A DNA stretch of 64,000 nucleotides from Bacteroidales bacterium (GTDB taxonomy: Bacteria > Bacteroidota > Bacteroidia > Bacteroidales > Tenuifilaceae). The DNA is taken from contig JACABB010000013.1 in the NCBI GenBank assembly GCA_013376985.1, forward strand, positions 1-64,000, in the 5' to 3' direction. The stretch's first letter is position 1. Every line of letters begins with the position of its first letter. A model generated the notes under the pieces. The model saw only the letters and a list, made by a program, of their open reading frames with translations, was not told the DNA's origin and searched no databases. This document shows positions 17,842-26,809 of this stretch, in pieces. The translations under genes and the position numbers were made by a program.

Positions 17842-18855
17842 TTATTTCACTTTATCCCGTTTCTCAAGATTTTTTATCAACAAGTAATTTAGTAATCCAA
17901 TAATGACCATCGCTAGTAAGAAAAGGGGGTAGGATATTTTCCAGTTCGAAGGATTGGTCATCATGGACCATTCGGACATTCCACCAATGCCAGCAAGTAG
18001 CGTTAATGGCATAAAGATGGTTGATATCAATGTGAGACGGCGAACCGATAGGTTTGTTTGGTTGGCACTTTTGGTTAGTAGGTTGTTCATCATGGAGACG
18101 TTCATTTCCAAGAGGCTCGAAACAATTTCACGGTAGGTTTCAATCAGCTCAAAGAATTTTGAGAGATGATCGTATATGTCTCTGAAATGATAGATTGCAC
18201 TATCGGAGATGAATTGACAGTCTTTTCGGCAAATCTTTACAAGTATTTCTCTTTCGTGGAAAAGGCTTTTGCGCAGGGTTAATAGGTGGCGACGCAACAG
18301 AATGGTTTCCGATGGTACAAAATTTTCGGGGTCGTTAATGAGGTTGTCCTCTGCGGCATCGAGCTCTTCTTCCAGCGATTCAATTGCAATAAACATATTA
18401 TCTACTACGTGATCGAGGATGATGTGTAGTAGGTGTGAGGGACCAAGTTTAGCCTGGTTTATATCCCTTTCAACCAGTTTTTCTATGCCTAATAAAGGAT
18501 TTCTGCCATTTGATTTGTAACCGCTAACTGTTATGAGGTAGTTTTTACCGATGATAAAGTCCACCTCGTCAACCCAAAGTTCCCTTTCGGTGTAGGAGTA
18601 GGAGTTGAAGATTATGAAGGTGTTGTTTGGGTACTCCTCAATTTTTGGGACTAGGTTTTCGTCGGTGCAATCCTCAACGGTGAGGGGGTGCAAATCAAGG
18701 GGTTCTATGAGTGCTGTTAGCTCTTCGCGGGTGGGTTGGTAATAGTCTAACCAGTAGAATTCACCGTTTTTGTGGTTTGTGAATACCTCGTTGGCTGTGT
18801 TTAGGGTTGTTATTTTTCCTTTTGTGCTTATTGAGTAGAATCGGCTTTGGGACAT
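17842..18855 (-). CDS. corA: CorA family magnesium/divalent-cation transporter
   Basis: This inner-membrane divalent-cation channel has a cytoplasmic alpha/beta funnel domain (residues 1-275) and two C-terminal transmembrane helices (about LISTIFMPLTLLAGIGG and YPLFLLAMVIIGLLNYLL). The start is set at the ATG at 18855 (MSQSRFYSISTKGKITTL, 337 residues). The frame runs 45 codons further upstream, through low-complexity sequence. The loop after TM1 reads GGMSEWSMM, so the canonical GMN selectivity motif is GMS here. The C-terminus is basic (KNLEKRDKVK), as in the family. It appears monocistronic. Confidence 0.88.
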   Translation of the reverse strand: MSQSRFYSISTKGKITTLNTANEVFTNHKNGEFYWLDYYQPTREELTALIEPLDLHPLTVEDCTDENLVPKIEEYPNNTFIIFNSYSYTERELWVDEVDFIIGKNYLITVSGYKSNGRNPLLGIEKLVERDINQAKLGPSHLLHIILDHVVDNMFIAIESLEEELDAAEDNLINDPENFVPSETILLRRHLLTLRKSLFHEREILVKICRKDCQFISDSAIYHFRDIYDHLSKFFELIETYREIVSSLLEMNVSMMNNLLTKSANQTNLSVRRLTLISTIFMPLTLLAGIGGMSEWSMMTNPSNWKISYPLFLLAMVIIGLLNYLLIKNLEKRDKVK

Positions 18856-19301
18856 GGGGTTAGATTTAAAAAGTTCTATGGTTAATTGCGGTTGCAATAT
18901 ACAAAAGAATGGGGGAAATGTGGTTTGTTTATCTCTGAGGAGATTGTTGTTGGTGGTTGTGGGGTTGGGTGTAGGGGAGGAGTATCGCAAAATGCGATAG
19001 TGGGTGGTTTATTTGCTGTAATGTTTTTTCTTGTACTTTTCCCTTGATGGAAAAGTACCAAAAAATCAAGAACCGAGCGTTATTTGCGAGTTCGACGAAG
19101 TCAACATATGATGCTCCTGCCCGCAGGCTGTCTCAGGCTCGCCATATCTTCCGGCTGCCCGCTGATAAAAGAATGATTTTGGGTGATGGATTAGGATTGG
19201 TAAGGAGGGGAGATAGAAAGGTGTTTTGTTTTTGTTTCTTAGGTTTTCGCTTTTGGTGATTGTGGACTTGGGGTGCACGATAAGGCTATCGCAAAATGCG
19301 A

Positions 19302-19592
19302 TTATTGAGATGCAATGGGGTTTTGTTTTGACGCGGTTAGCGATTGTTGTTTCTCAATAGGGTTTTGTGTTGTTGCAATTGACGATTGATTACGTGCAAA
19401 GAGGTTTTGTTGGTCTGCAAAGAGGTTTTGATGCTTTTCAAATAGGTTTTGATGGTCTTCGAAGAGGTTTTGATGGTCTGCAAAGGTATTTTGTTTGTCT
19501 TCAAAGAGGTTTTGATGGTCTGCAAAGGCATTTTGATTGACTGCAATTGGGTTTTGTTTTATTGCAATGGTATTTTGCCTTGTTTCATGCAA
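19302..19592 (-). repeat. 21-bp minisatellite reading as a heptapeptide repeat
   Basis: On the minus strand a 21-nt unit is repeated about 12 times without a frame break, giving a 96-residue open frame of heptads of the form (E/D/A)xxQN(L/P/T)(F/I), for example FADHQNLFEDHQNLFEKHQN. Variation falls mainly at two of the seven positions. There is an ATG (MHETRQN) but no signal peptide or other domain. Either it is a noncoding minisatellite or a small repetitive protein. It starts exactly beside an ATCGCAAAATGCGAT palindrome. Confidence 0.55.
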
Positions 19593-19618
19593 ATATTACT
19601 GAGGTGCTATGGTCTGAA

Positions 19619-19694
19619 AAGCTGCAGAGCAGCTAAATATTGGTAGTATAGGATTAATGAAAGTAAATCGGAGCTGCAGAGCAGCGAAATATTA
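19619..19694. repeat. paired GAGCTGCAGAGCAGC repeats
   Basis: AGCTGCAGAGCAGC followed by (T/G)AAATATT occurs twice, about 52 nt apart. The core CTGCAG/GAGCAGC is partly palindromic. It looks like a dispersed intergenic repeat. Confidence 0.5.
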
Positions 19695-20033
19695 TTAATC
19701 GTTCTAAGACGGATATTATTCAATATGTTATCGGATAACGATGTTTGGTTTTAAAAACATTGTATGATTATCCGTTTTATTATTTGTTTTATTGCTGTTC
19801 TTAACGGGCTATAAGCCCAACTTAATCTAACATATAAGGTCGAATATAAAAAATCACATAATACCCAATGCTACACTTCGCTTGACATTGGTTAAGATAA
19901 TATATGTTTAAAACCCGAGGAGGTATATAAAGGACAATTGTAAAATAATGTTAAAATTTATTTGCGAATTGTTTTTTGGAATAAGGTTTGAAATAAGGGT
20001 TCACACAATTATTAACATCTAAAATTAAATAGA

Positions 20034-20945
20034 ATGAACATTCTTCAAAAAGTAAAACTTACAATGTACATGGTTGTTAAGGATTTTTTGAGGCTTAATG
20101 CAACCATTGTGGAGAAATTACCGAATTACAAGGCGAATGCCACCGTACTGGATGACAATATCCTCAAGATTCAGGGGGCTGCCGAGTTACAGGCGTTTAA
20201 AAAAACGGGGATTGCTGATGAGAAAAATAAGCTTCGAGCCTCGTTGATTGCTCAAGCGGAAGATTTTTCGCTTAAATTGGTTGCTTACGCTGCCAATATT
20301 AGGAATATGATACTACTTAAGGAGGTAAAATACTCGAAAAGCGAGTTGATCCGTGCTGCGGATGCCGATTTGAAAAACATGGCACAGTGCATCTATAACC
20401 GTGCTCATGAGAATATTGCCGCATTAGCTGGTTATGACATTACTGAGGGGATGGTTACCACATTCCTTGATACGATAAATTCGTTTAACGAGGCAATTCC
20501 GACGGTTCGTGAAGGGGCTACGAGTAAGAAGCTTCATACAACGCAACTGGAGGATCTGTACAAAGAAACGGATGCTGCGCTAAGCAATATTGATAGGATT
20601 GTTGAGATAGTTCGTTTATCGTACCCCGATTTTTATAAGGGTTACCAGAATAGCCGATTGGTTATTAAGAGGAGTGGTGGATCGGTTGCGCTAAAGGGTG
20701 TGGTTACGGATGCTTCAAACCATGAACCTTTAAGGGGTGTAACGCTTATTATTGCCCCAGTTGATGGTAATGGTGCAGCTATTGTAAAGAAAACCGCTGA
20801 TAAGGGTGGTTTTATGGTTAAATCGTTACCAGAGGGGGTTTATAATGTAACCGTATCGAAGAGTGGCTATAAGGATCAGGTGGTAACTGTAGCTATTACG
20901 AATGGGGAGCTGAGCGTTTTGAATGTTGAGATGAATAAGAATTAG
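20034..20945 (+). CDS. helical protein with C-terminal carboxypeptidase-regulatory-like domain
   Basis: Residues 1-215 form a mostly helical domain related to the protein at 62-754, including the PDFYKGYQNSRLVIKR segment near its end. Residues about 218-303 form a beta domain of the CarboxypepD_reg/CNA-B type (ALKGVVTDASNHEPLRGVTL, then SLPEGVYNVTVSKSGYKDQV). There is no signal peptide, so the cellular location is unclear, although such beta domains are usually extracellular. It is a single gene ended by a strong hairpin at 20997-21022. The function is unknown. Confidence 0.75.
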   Translation: MNILQKVKLTMYMVVKDFLRLNATIVEKLPNYKANATVLDDNILKIQGAAELQAFKKTGIADEKNKLRASLIAQAEDFSLKLVAYAANIRNMILLKEVKYSKSELIRAADADLKNMAQCIYNRAHENIAALAGYDITEGMVTTFLDTINSFNEAIPTVREGATSKKLHTTQLEDLYKETDAALSNIDRIVEIVRLSYPDFYKGYQNSRLVIKRSGGSVALKGVVTDASNHEPLRGVTLIIAPVDGNGAAIVKKTADKGGFMVKSLPEGVYNVTVSKSGYKDQVVTVAITNGELSVLNVEMNKN

Positions 20946-20996
20946 ATAAGAAGAGGGTATCTCGGATTTTGAGATGTCCTCAATGTTATTAGCATA

Positions 20997-21022
20997 ATAA
21001 ACCCTGCGAAAGCAGGGTTTAT
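20997..21022 (+). terminator. hairpin with GAAA tetraloop
   Basis: The 11-bp perfect stem ATAAACCCTGC/GCAGGGTTTAT with a GAAA loop is followed by a T-rich stretch. It lies 51 nt after the stop codon of the gene at 20034 and can also limit read-through from the minus-strand defence operon. Confidence 0.8.
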
Positions 21023-21260
21023 TGTTGTTTGAGTGTTATGTGGGCAGAGTTTTCAAGAATAGAGTGGAAAGAAAAAACTAGATATAGAGTAACAGAGTTT
21101 CAATAATTTAAGGTTTTAGGTTTAGCGGAATCTTAAATTGCAAGATTTAGTTGTAGTAAATCTGATGCAATTTCAATAACAATATTTTATAAGGATTATT
21201 AAAATCACACCACTATGTTAATACTTTTTACACAACCAGTATAAACCTGAAACAAACTAA

Positions 21261-21401
21261 CTATTTTGAAGGTGGTGTTCTTCTGTGCGGTTTTACAGGA
21301 ACAGTTTTTGGACCTGGTTTAGGAGCATCTGGATTTTTTCTTGGAATTGGAGAAGGAGTTGACCTTCGATACGGTTTTACGGGTACAGTTTTGGTTGCCA
21401 T
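21261..21401 (-). CDS. 46-residue Pro/Arg/Lys-rich protein in the defence operon
   Basis: A short open frame starts 11 nt after the Shedu gene stop. It encodes a very basic, proline-rich peptide of 46 residues beginning MATKTVPVKPYRRSTPSP. It has an internal duplication: KTVPVKPYRR near the N-terminus and KTVPVKPHRR near the C-terminus, joined by a PIPRKNPDAPKPGP linker. It has no hydrophobic segment and is likely disordered. Position, strand and spacing make it the third gene of the defence operon. It might bind nucleic acid or act as a small regulator or inhibitor, but that is inference from charge and context only. Confidence 0.55.
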   Translation of the reverse strand: MATKTVPVKPYRRSTPSPIPRKNPDAPKPGPKTVPVKPHRRTPPSK

Positions 21402-21412
21402 GATTTTATGCT

Positions 21413-22669
21413 TTATTGATGAAATTTAAGAATATCTTTTAAGAATACTTTTTCTTCAATGGAATACCAATTTTTTGGTAATTTTTCAGAGTAAACGATA
21501 TGGAATGCTCTTTCAAAAAGTTCATCATAAGTAATGATTTCAATATTTCTATTATCTCTTCTTAAACGCTCAAAGCAATCACTCTTAATATTTAAATCAA
21601 AGGTTCTTATATGTGGAAATTCCTCATTCCTATTCCCAATTATTAAAACTGATTTGGGGTCTAAGATTCTATGAATACTATTATCTATTTCATTACCATT
21701 TTCATCAATAATTTTCTTGTGGTCATTAAGTTCGCTTTTTTGAGCTAATGCTTGACTGTATGCTTCAATAAAATCGTTAGAAAAATCCCATGTATTAGAC
21801 CTTGACTTTGAGGTTTTTTCTGACTTAAAGATTAGTGTTTTACTAGTTTTCAGTTCAATTAAAGTTGTGAAATATGAAATACCAATAAGATCAATCTTTG
21901 GACTTCCTTTACCTAGAGAGTTTTCTGTGCCTATTTTTTGTTCAGAAAGTAGATCTCTAATAAATTTCACATCAACGTTTAAACCTATAATCCATTCATT
22001 GTCTTTAAGGAAATGATGCCAAACTACTTCTTCTCCTTGCACTTTAATTCCTTTTTTTTCAGAATATAATTCAAAAGGAGATTTATCTTGATAATTGTAG
22101 TCCTTTAAAAGATAATAAAATGATTTGATGGTTTTCTTCCTCTGTGGGAAAAGTAATGATTTAATTTCATCGCTAGAGAGGTTCGTATTTTCTGTAAGCG
22201 ATACCAATTCTTCAAATTTTTTAGCTTTATCCTTGGTCTTAAAATCCACTAAATAATTATCAAAGCTAACAGCCTGATATTTTGAATGAAAATCACCCAA
22301 ATCAACTAAATCTTTAAAGCCTTCTAGGAAATGAATCAGTTTCCAAAAGTTTCTAGCGTATTCCCCATCATCAATTCTAATTATAACATCGTTGCCTTTT
22401 GATATTTTAACCTCACCATTCTTGTCTTCTTTCCTAAACTCTAAACGGGGTAAATATTTATTATCAATTTTAGATCTATAAAAAGAGACATTACATAATG
22501 TTTTTACGGTAGGTTTATTTGCTATAATGAAACCATTATAATAAGTGCTGCCACTCTGAATATAACAATTGTCTTTAGTGCTATTTTCTTTTATAATTAA
22601 ACTACTAATGTCTTGATTCTGTAAATCAAATAAATTAGCAAAAGGGTTAGAACCTAAAATAGTTGACAT
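21413..22669 (-). CDS. sduA: Shedu-type defence nuclease (SduA, DUF4263)
   Basis: This 418-residue protein has a divergent N-terminal half and a C-terminal PD-(D/E)xK nuclease domain of the DUF4263 type. Visible signatures are VVWHHFLKDNEWI (residues 216-227), SPKIDLIG (D260), TLIELKTSKT (E272 and K274) and EAYSQALAQ (Q306). These are the family core: D, E-x-K and a downstream Q. Shedu is a known single-gene anti-phage system whose nuclease is kept inactive by the N-terminal region. Here it starts 5 nt after a type IIG restriction enzyme and precedes a 46-residue basic protein, which suggests joint expression and possible functional coupling. Confidence 0.82.
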   Translation of the reverse strand: MSTILGSNPFANLFDLQNQDISSLIIKENSTKDNCYIQSGSTYYNGFIIANKPTVKTLCNVSFYRSKIDNKYLPRLEFRKEDKNGEVKISKGNDVIIRIDDGEYARNFWKLIHFLEGFKDLVDLGDFHSKYQAVSFDNYLVDFKTKDKAKKFEELVSLTENTNLSSDEIKSLLFPQRKKTIKSFYYLLKDYNYQDKSPFELYSEKKGIKVQGEEVVWHHFLKDNEWIIGLNVDVKFIRDLLSEQKIGTENSLGKGSPKIDLIGISYFTTLIELKTSKTLIFKSEKTSKSRSNTWDFSNDFIEAYSQALAQKSELNDHKKIIDENGNEIDNSIHRILDPKSVLIIGNRNEEFPHIRTFDLNIKSDCFERLRRDNRNIEIITYDELFERAFHIVYSEKLPKNWYSIEEKVFLKDILKFHQ

Positions 22670-22674
22670 GTCTC

Positions 22675-25600
22675 TTAACTTTTTTCAATAATCTTAATTT
22701 CCTCATCAGTTAGTCCGTAAAGTTGGTAAACCAACTGGTCGATTTTAGTTTCTAAATCACTAATATCGCTATTTATGTTATTCTTTTTTCTTTCTAAAAT
22801 ATTATTAACCAAAAAGGTTGAAGTTGAAATATAATCATCTGAAAAATTTGGAATTGGAATTTTATTTAAGTCATCTACTAATATTTTTGGAAACATACCT
22901 TTTTTGGCTTTGGGTGAAGTATTATAATGATACCAGCCAATGAGTTTTGAGTTTAAAATACTAAGAAAAACTTTCAAGTCAATTAAACATGAATCGTTTG
23001 GTATAATTAGATGTGTAGATGAAGAACTAATTATTTCAGCATCAACAAATGAACAAATTAAACTTTTTTCAGCTATTTCTCTTACTGCTATATGTGGGTT
23101 TTTATAAAATCTTAAATCTACATAACTTGCTAAATGTTTACCATATTTGATATATAAATTTCTGGAAACATAATAATATTTAAATAAATCTCTACCCATT
23201 ATTTCAGGATAGTAAGATTCATCCTTTTTTGTAATCGAATGCCATAACTTTTGGTCAATTATTAAATTACCTTCTAGTGTTCCATGAAATTTAATTAAAT
23301 CACTTCTTCTATAAGCTATATATCCTCTTATTATATCGCAATAAAAGGATAATTGTTCGTGCTTTCGAATTTTTTGAATAATTGGATTTAGAACCTCGTC
23401 TGTACTAAATAGAGTAAGCCAATTATCATTGTTTTCTGATAAAAATTTAGGTGTTACAGATTGTTTTATTAAAAATTTATTTTCTGAAAACACTTTTAAT
23501 GCTATTTTATTATCAATGCTATTTAAGGCCAATATACAAGTTCTTACATTCGCATCTTCAAAAATTGTATTGTTTGACAAATCAACTATTTCGGTAATTT
23601 TTGAATGGGTCAAAATATATTCTCTAAATTTCTTACCATTGACAATTGCCATAAAAGTATTTGGTTGAATAAAACACAATTGCCCTGTATTAATTAGTTT
23701 TAGTGAATTGGCGATAAAATATAGATATATTTCAAAATCAGGGACAACTGGATATAATTTATTAAGATGATTCTTTATATTTTGATCTAATCGAACACCA
23801 TATGGAGGATTCCCAATCACCACATCAAATCCAACAAAATCACCATCATCATTCAGCACATCAGGGAATTCAAAACGCCATTCAAAAGCGTTATCAAATA
23901 TTTTACTATCCTTAACCTCGTTCATTTTTTTAGTTAAAGTAGTAATCTCATTTTCTAACTCTGATTGTTCAGCTTTCTTTAATTTCTCTAATTTCTTATC
24001 CTTCTTGCCATATGTGCTAGCGGATTCAAACAGAAAATTGCCCGTAAAACGATTGTAAAGTTCATGTGTAAGTTTATCGATTCGGGTTTTAAGCGGGTCG
24101 TTGCGTCTAATTTCCCAACTGAATTCCTGCTTAATCTTGAGTATAAGGTCTTCCATTCCTCTTTTCTCTTCCTTTGTCTTTGCATTCCTATATGTTGATA
24201 CGGCTAAACGGTATGTATCAATATTCCATTTGCTGTTTCGGAGTGCTTTACGAATATCAGAATTGAGATCATATCGGCTAATCAGCGAATTACCGCACTT
24301 AATATTAATGTCGATATTGGGAAGGGTTTCTAGTTCGCCTGATTCAGTATAGTAGGCATTCTTCAGCAGTTCAATCCAAAGGCGTAAACGGCAAATCTTA
24401 ACGGAGTTGGGGTTTATATCCACGCCAAACAGGCAACTTTCAATAATCGTTTGCTTTTCATTGAAGAACGTTTCTTGCACCCTTTGACTTTCGGTATTTC
24501 GAGGGTTGTACTCAAAGAACTCACCGTCTTCGTCGGTAATAATTAATTCGTCGTTCTCAACCTCTACATGATACTCCTTAAGTCGCTTTCCAGTCCTGTC
24601 GAGCAGCACCTTCAGTTCGCTTTTGATGGCAATAATCTCATTCAAGGCTGAAACCAAGAAATGCCCTGAACCTACGGCGGGGTCGCAAATCTTAAGGCTG
24701 TTAATGATTTGGTTAGCTTCCTTTCTATCCTCGATTTTATTATAAAGTTCGTTAATATCCGTGCAATCCCAACCCTTTGTTTCGTTAAACTTTTGCACTA
24801 TTGCTCTACGAATGGTTTCGCGGCACATGTACATGGTGATAAAGCCAGGGGTGAAAAACGAACCATCTTTATATCCATTTATCTTCTCGAATATAAGCCC
24901 AAGAACAGAAGCGTTTATAAGGGTTTTGTTATCCTCCTGTATTTCCTCCTGCCCCTCGCTGGTAAAATCATAAGCATCAAGAAACTCAAAGAAATATTCG
25001 AGTGAATCAATCTCGCCTGTTCTCTTTTTCCCCGAAACGTCTTTTAGAACCGTAGAACTAAGAATTGGTAACTTGTTATTTTCGAGCTGGCTGATAAACA
25101 AACCAGCATGTTCAACTTCAGTTGGTTCAAATAAAGAACTATTCAGGTATGGAATTTTTGCAAATGCTTTTTTGATGCCCTCTTCACGGTCATCTGGCTT
25201 GCGAGCCAGAGCCTTAAAGAAAAGACTATTTAGATCGTCATAGTTTTTTATCCGTTCGATGTTTAGAAATGAGAAGGATTTATCCCCCTTGTGGTAGGAG
25301 ATAAGTTGGGCTTCGAGCAATTTAAGGAAAAGGATTCGGTTAATCCAAGTTATGGAGAGTTCTAAGGCTACATTAAATAGCCGTTCTTTATTTGTTTCAC
25401 CAAAGCGATGAGGTTTTTCGAGTCGCGAGATTTTATCTAAACTGTCGAGTTGAATTATTGCATTTTCAATAAGCGAACCTGAATTTCTTTCACCCTCTTT
25501 TTTCCTTTCAATCAGTTTTTTGCCTCCCTCCTTTGTTTCGGTTAACCCGATAATATGTAGGAGTTCACTATAAAAACGTTTATCGAGGCTATTACTATCG

Positions 25601-26325
25601 TTGACAAAAGGAAGTTTTAGCAAATGCTCGGGGGAGAGTAATTTATAAAGAGCAATCAGCTTGCTATCGTCTTGCTTATTGGAGTTTCGAATGATGCTGT
25701 TAAAATCACGTATATCAAAGTGAGTAAAGGTGATTTCGGCTTTAATGTCATTGATGTAAGGTTCGGCAATTTCCTTGTAGAATGAATCAGTTTTGTGGAC
25801 TGATAAACGATTCTCTTCAAAATCGTTGAATTGGGTGACTAGCGTTTTGTTGTGGGCAAAAAGTTTGTCGAAAAGTTGAGCATCGAAGATAAACCACTCG
25901 TAAATATTGGTTGCAATTAGATGCTTTACGTCAAGGTTTTTCCCTGTAATTCGTTCACGAAGGTAATAAAGCACTAATTCTTGAAATGCCTTGGTGTTAA
26001 TGTTGTCGGTTTTCAGCATTTCAGTCTTGTTGGTAGGCTTCTTTGTTTCGATGATTACTCCAACAGTACCTTTAGCATCTTTCCCATTATGGATTACTAG
26101 GTCGTTTCTTCCTTTGGTGTTTATGTAATGGTTTTCTTTGTAATATGTGTCTTTCAAGAAAGTAGAAACAATATTCTTATGGAACTCTTCAGATTCCGAT
26201 TCATTAATATGGTCGATAAGCTTGATTAGATTCTCTTTGAAGCACTCAATTTCGTTTCTGTTGGGCTTAACTTTCAGGAACGCTTTGTTTAAGGCTTTAC
26301 GTGGTTTAAGAATGTTCAAATTCAT
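22675..26325 (-). CDS. type IIG restriction-modification enzyme (Eco57I-like)
   Basis: This is a single-chain nuclease-methyltransferase. The N-terminal PD-(D/E)xK nuclease is visible as RNDLVIH (D75) and VIIETKKP (E93, K95). A helical connector follows to about residue 500. The adenine methyltransferase has motif I DPAVGSGHFLVSAL (about residue 547) and motif IV VVIGNPPYGVRL (about 837). A target-recognition region occupies roughly residues 980-1200, ending in the coiled-coil helices EDLETKIDQLVYQLYGL-like (SDLETKIDQLVYQLYGL). At 1216 residues it is full length. It should methylate N6-adenine and cut unmodified DNA; the recognition site cannot be read from sequence. It is the first gene of an operon with Shedu. 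Confidence 0.9.
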   Translation of the reverse strand: MNLNILKPRKALNKAFLKVKPNRNEIECFKENLIKLIDHINESESEEFHKNIVSTFLKDTYYKENHYINTKGRNDLVIHNGKDAKGTVGVIIETKKPTNKTEMLKTDNINTKAFQELVLYYLRERITGKNLDVKHLIATNIYEWFIFDAQLFDKLFAHNKTLVTQFNDFEENRLSVHKTDSFYKEIAEPYINDIKAEITFTHFDIRDFNSIIRNSNKQDDSKLIALYKLLSPEHLLKLPFVNDSNSLDKRFYSELLHIIGLTETKEGGKKLIERKKEGERNSGSLIENAIIQLDSLDKISRLEKPHRFGETNKERLFNVALELSITWINRILFLKLLEAQLISYHKGDKSFSFLNIERIKNYDDLNSLFFKALARKPDDREEGIKKAFAKIPYLNSSLFEPTEVEHAGLFISQLENNKLPILSSTVLKDVSGKKRTGEIDSLEYFFEFLDAYDFTSEGQEEIQEDNKTLINASVLGLIFEKINGYKDGSFFTPGFITMYMCRETIRRAIVQKFNETKGWDCTDINELYNKIEDRKEANQIINSLKICDPAVGSGHFLVSALNEIIAIKSELKVLLDRTGKRLKEYHVEVENDELIITDEDGEFFEYNPRNTESQRVQETFFNEKQTIIESCLFGVDINPNSVKICRLRLWIELLKNAYYTESGELETLPNIDINIKCGNSLISRYDLNSDIRKALRNSKWNIDTYRLAVSTYRNAKTKEEKRGMEDLILKIKQEFSWEIRRNDPLKTRIDKLTHELYNRFTGNFLFESASTYGKKDKKLEKLKKAEQSELENEITTLTKKMNEVKDSKIFDNAFEWRFEFPDVLNDDGDFVGFDVVIGNPPYGVRLDQNIKNHLNKLYPVVPDFEIYLYFIANSLKLINTGQLCFIQPNTFMAIVNGKKFREYILTHSKITEIVDLSNNTIFEDANVRTCILALNSIDNKIALKVFSENKFLIKQSVTPKFLSENNDNWLTLFSTDEVLNPIIQKIRKHEQLSFYCDIIRGYIAYRRSDLIKFHGTLEGNLIIDQKLWHSITKKDESYYPEIMGRDLFKYYYVSRNLYIKYGKHLASYVDLRFYKNPHIAVREIAEKSLICSFVDAEIISSSSTHLIIPNDSCLIDLKVFLSILNSKLIGWYHYNTSPKAKKGMFPKILVDDLNKIPIPNFSDDYISTSTFLVNNILERKKNNINSDISDLETKIDQLVYQLYGLTDEEIKIIEKS

Positions 26326-26809
26326 TTAGTTGAAATATTATTTACGCATGTTAAAAGTACATAGAAACTTCTTACAAAGTGAGGGTAGATGAAAAAATAC
26401 TTATTACCGATTAATTTCTAAAGATGTTTGTGGATTCTCTGTGGTCGGTTGTGTGGTGATTTTTCTTTCTTTAAAATTTCTGTTATGGAATAAGTTAATC
26501 AGTCGTCAATTTACCTTGCAGTTAATGTTGGGCTTTATTATACAATTTCTGTTTTTTCATTAATCCACTAAATCCTATAATCTTTTCTACGGGCCTCTTT
26601 CTTTAGTTTCATTGTATTTAACATTTTAATATTTCCCTTTGACACCTTTCTCGTTTGCAAGCCTTAAGTAATATGTAAGCGAAGAATATCATCTTTCAAA
26701 TCCCCAAACCGCACCCCAAAACAATCTTTTTGACGAAGTTGATTGACCGTTATTTGGTTTAACCGAAAAAAATATTACTTTCGATAATGGAAATTATAAT
26801 TGTGGAGAA
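26326..26809. other. divergent promoter region of the defence operon
   Basis: No gene is visible. It separates the minus-strand defence operon from a plus-strand secreted protein. A TTATTTGG followed by TACTTTCG (about 26751-26784) resembles a Bacteroidota -33/-7 pair for the plus-strand gene. No strong repeat is present. Confidence 0.45.

Larger units (their letters stand above)
18856..20033. other. repeat-rich intergenic region
   Basis: Over 1.1 kb contains no conventional gene. It holds two ATCGCAAAATGCGAT palindromes (18983-18999 and 19288-19302) flanking an imperfect inverted repeat around 19100-19160, a 21-bp minisatellite (19302-19592), two copies of AGCTGCAGAGCAGC(T/G)AAATATT (from about 19619 and 19671), and a CTATAAGCCCAACTTAA-type element near 19810. 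A promoter for the gene at 20034 is expected after about 19900. Confidence 0.6.

Noticed and set aside
19302-19592. Possible CRISPR array
   Set aside because: The 21-bp units are contiguous with no unique spacers and no cas genes are nearby; it is a minisatellite.
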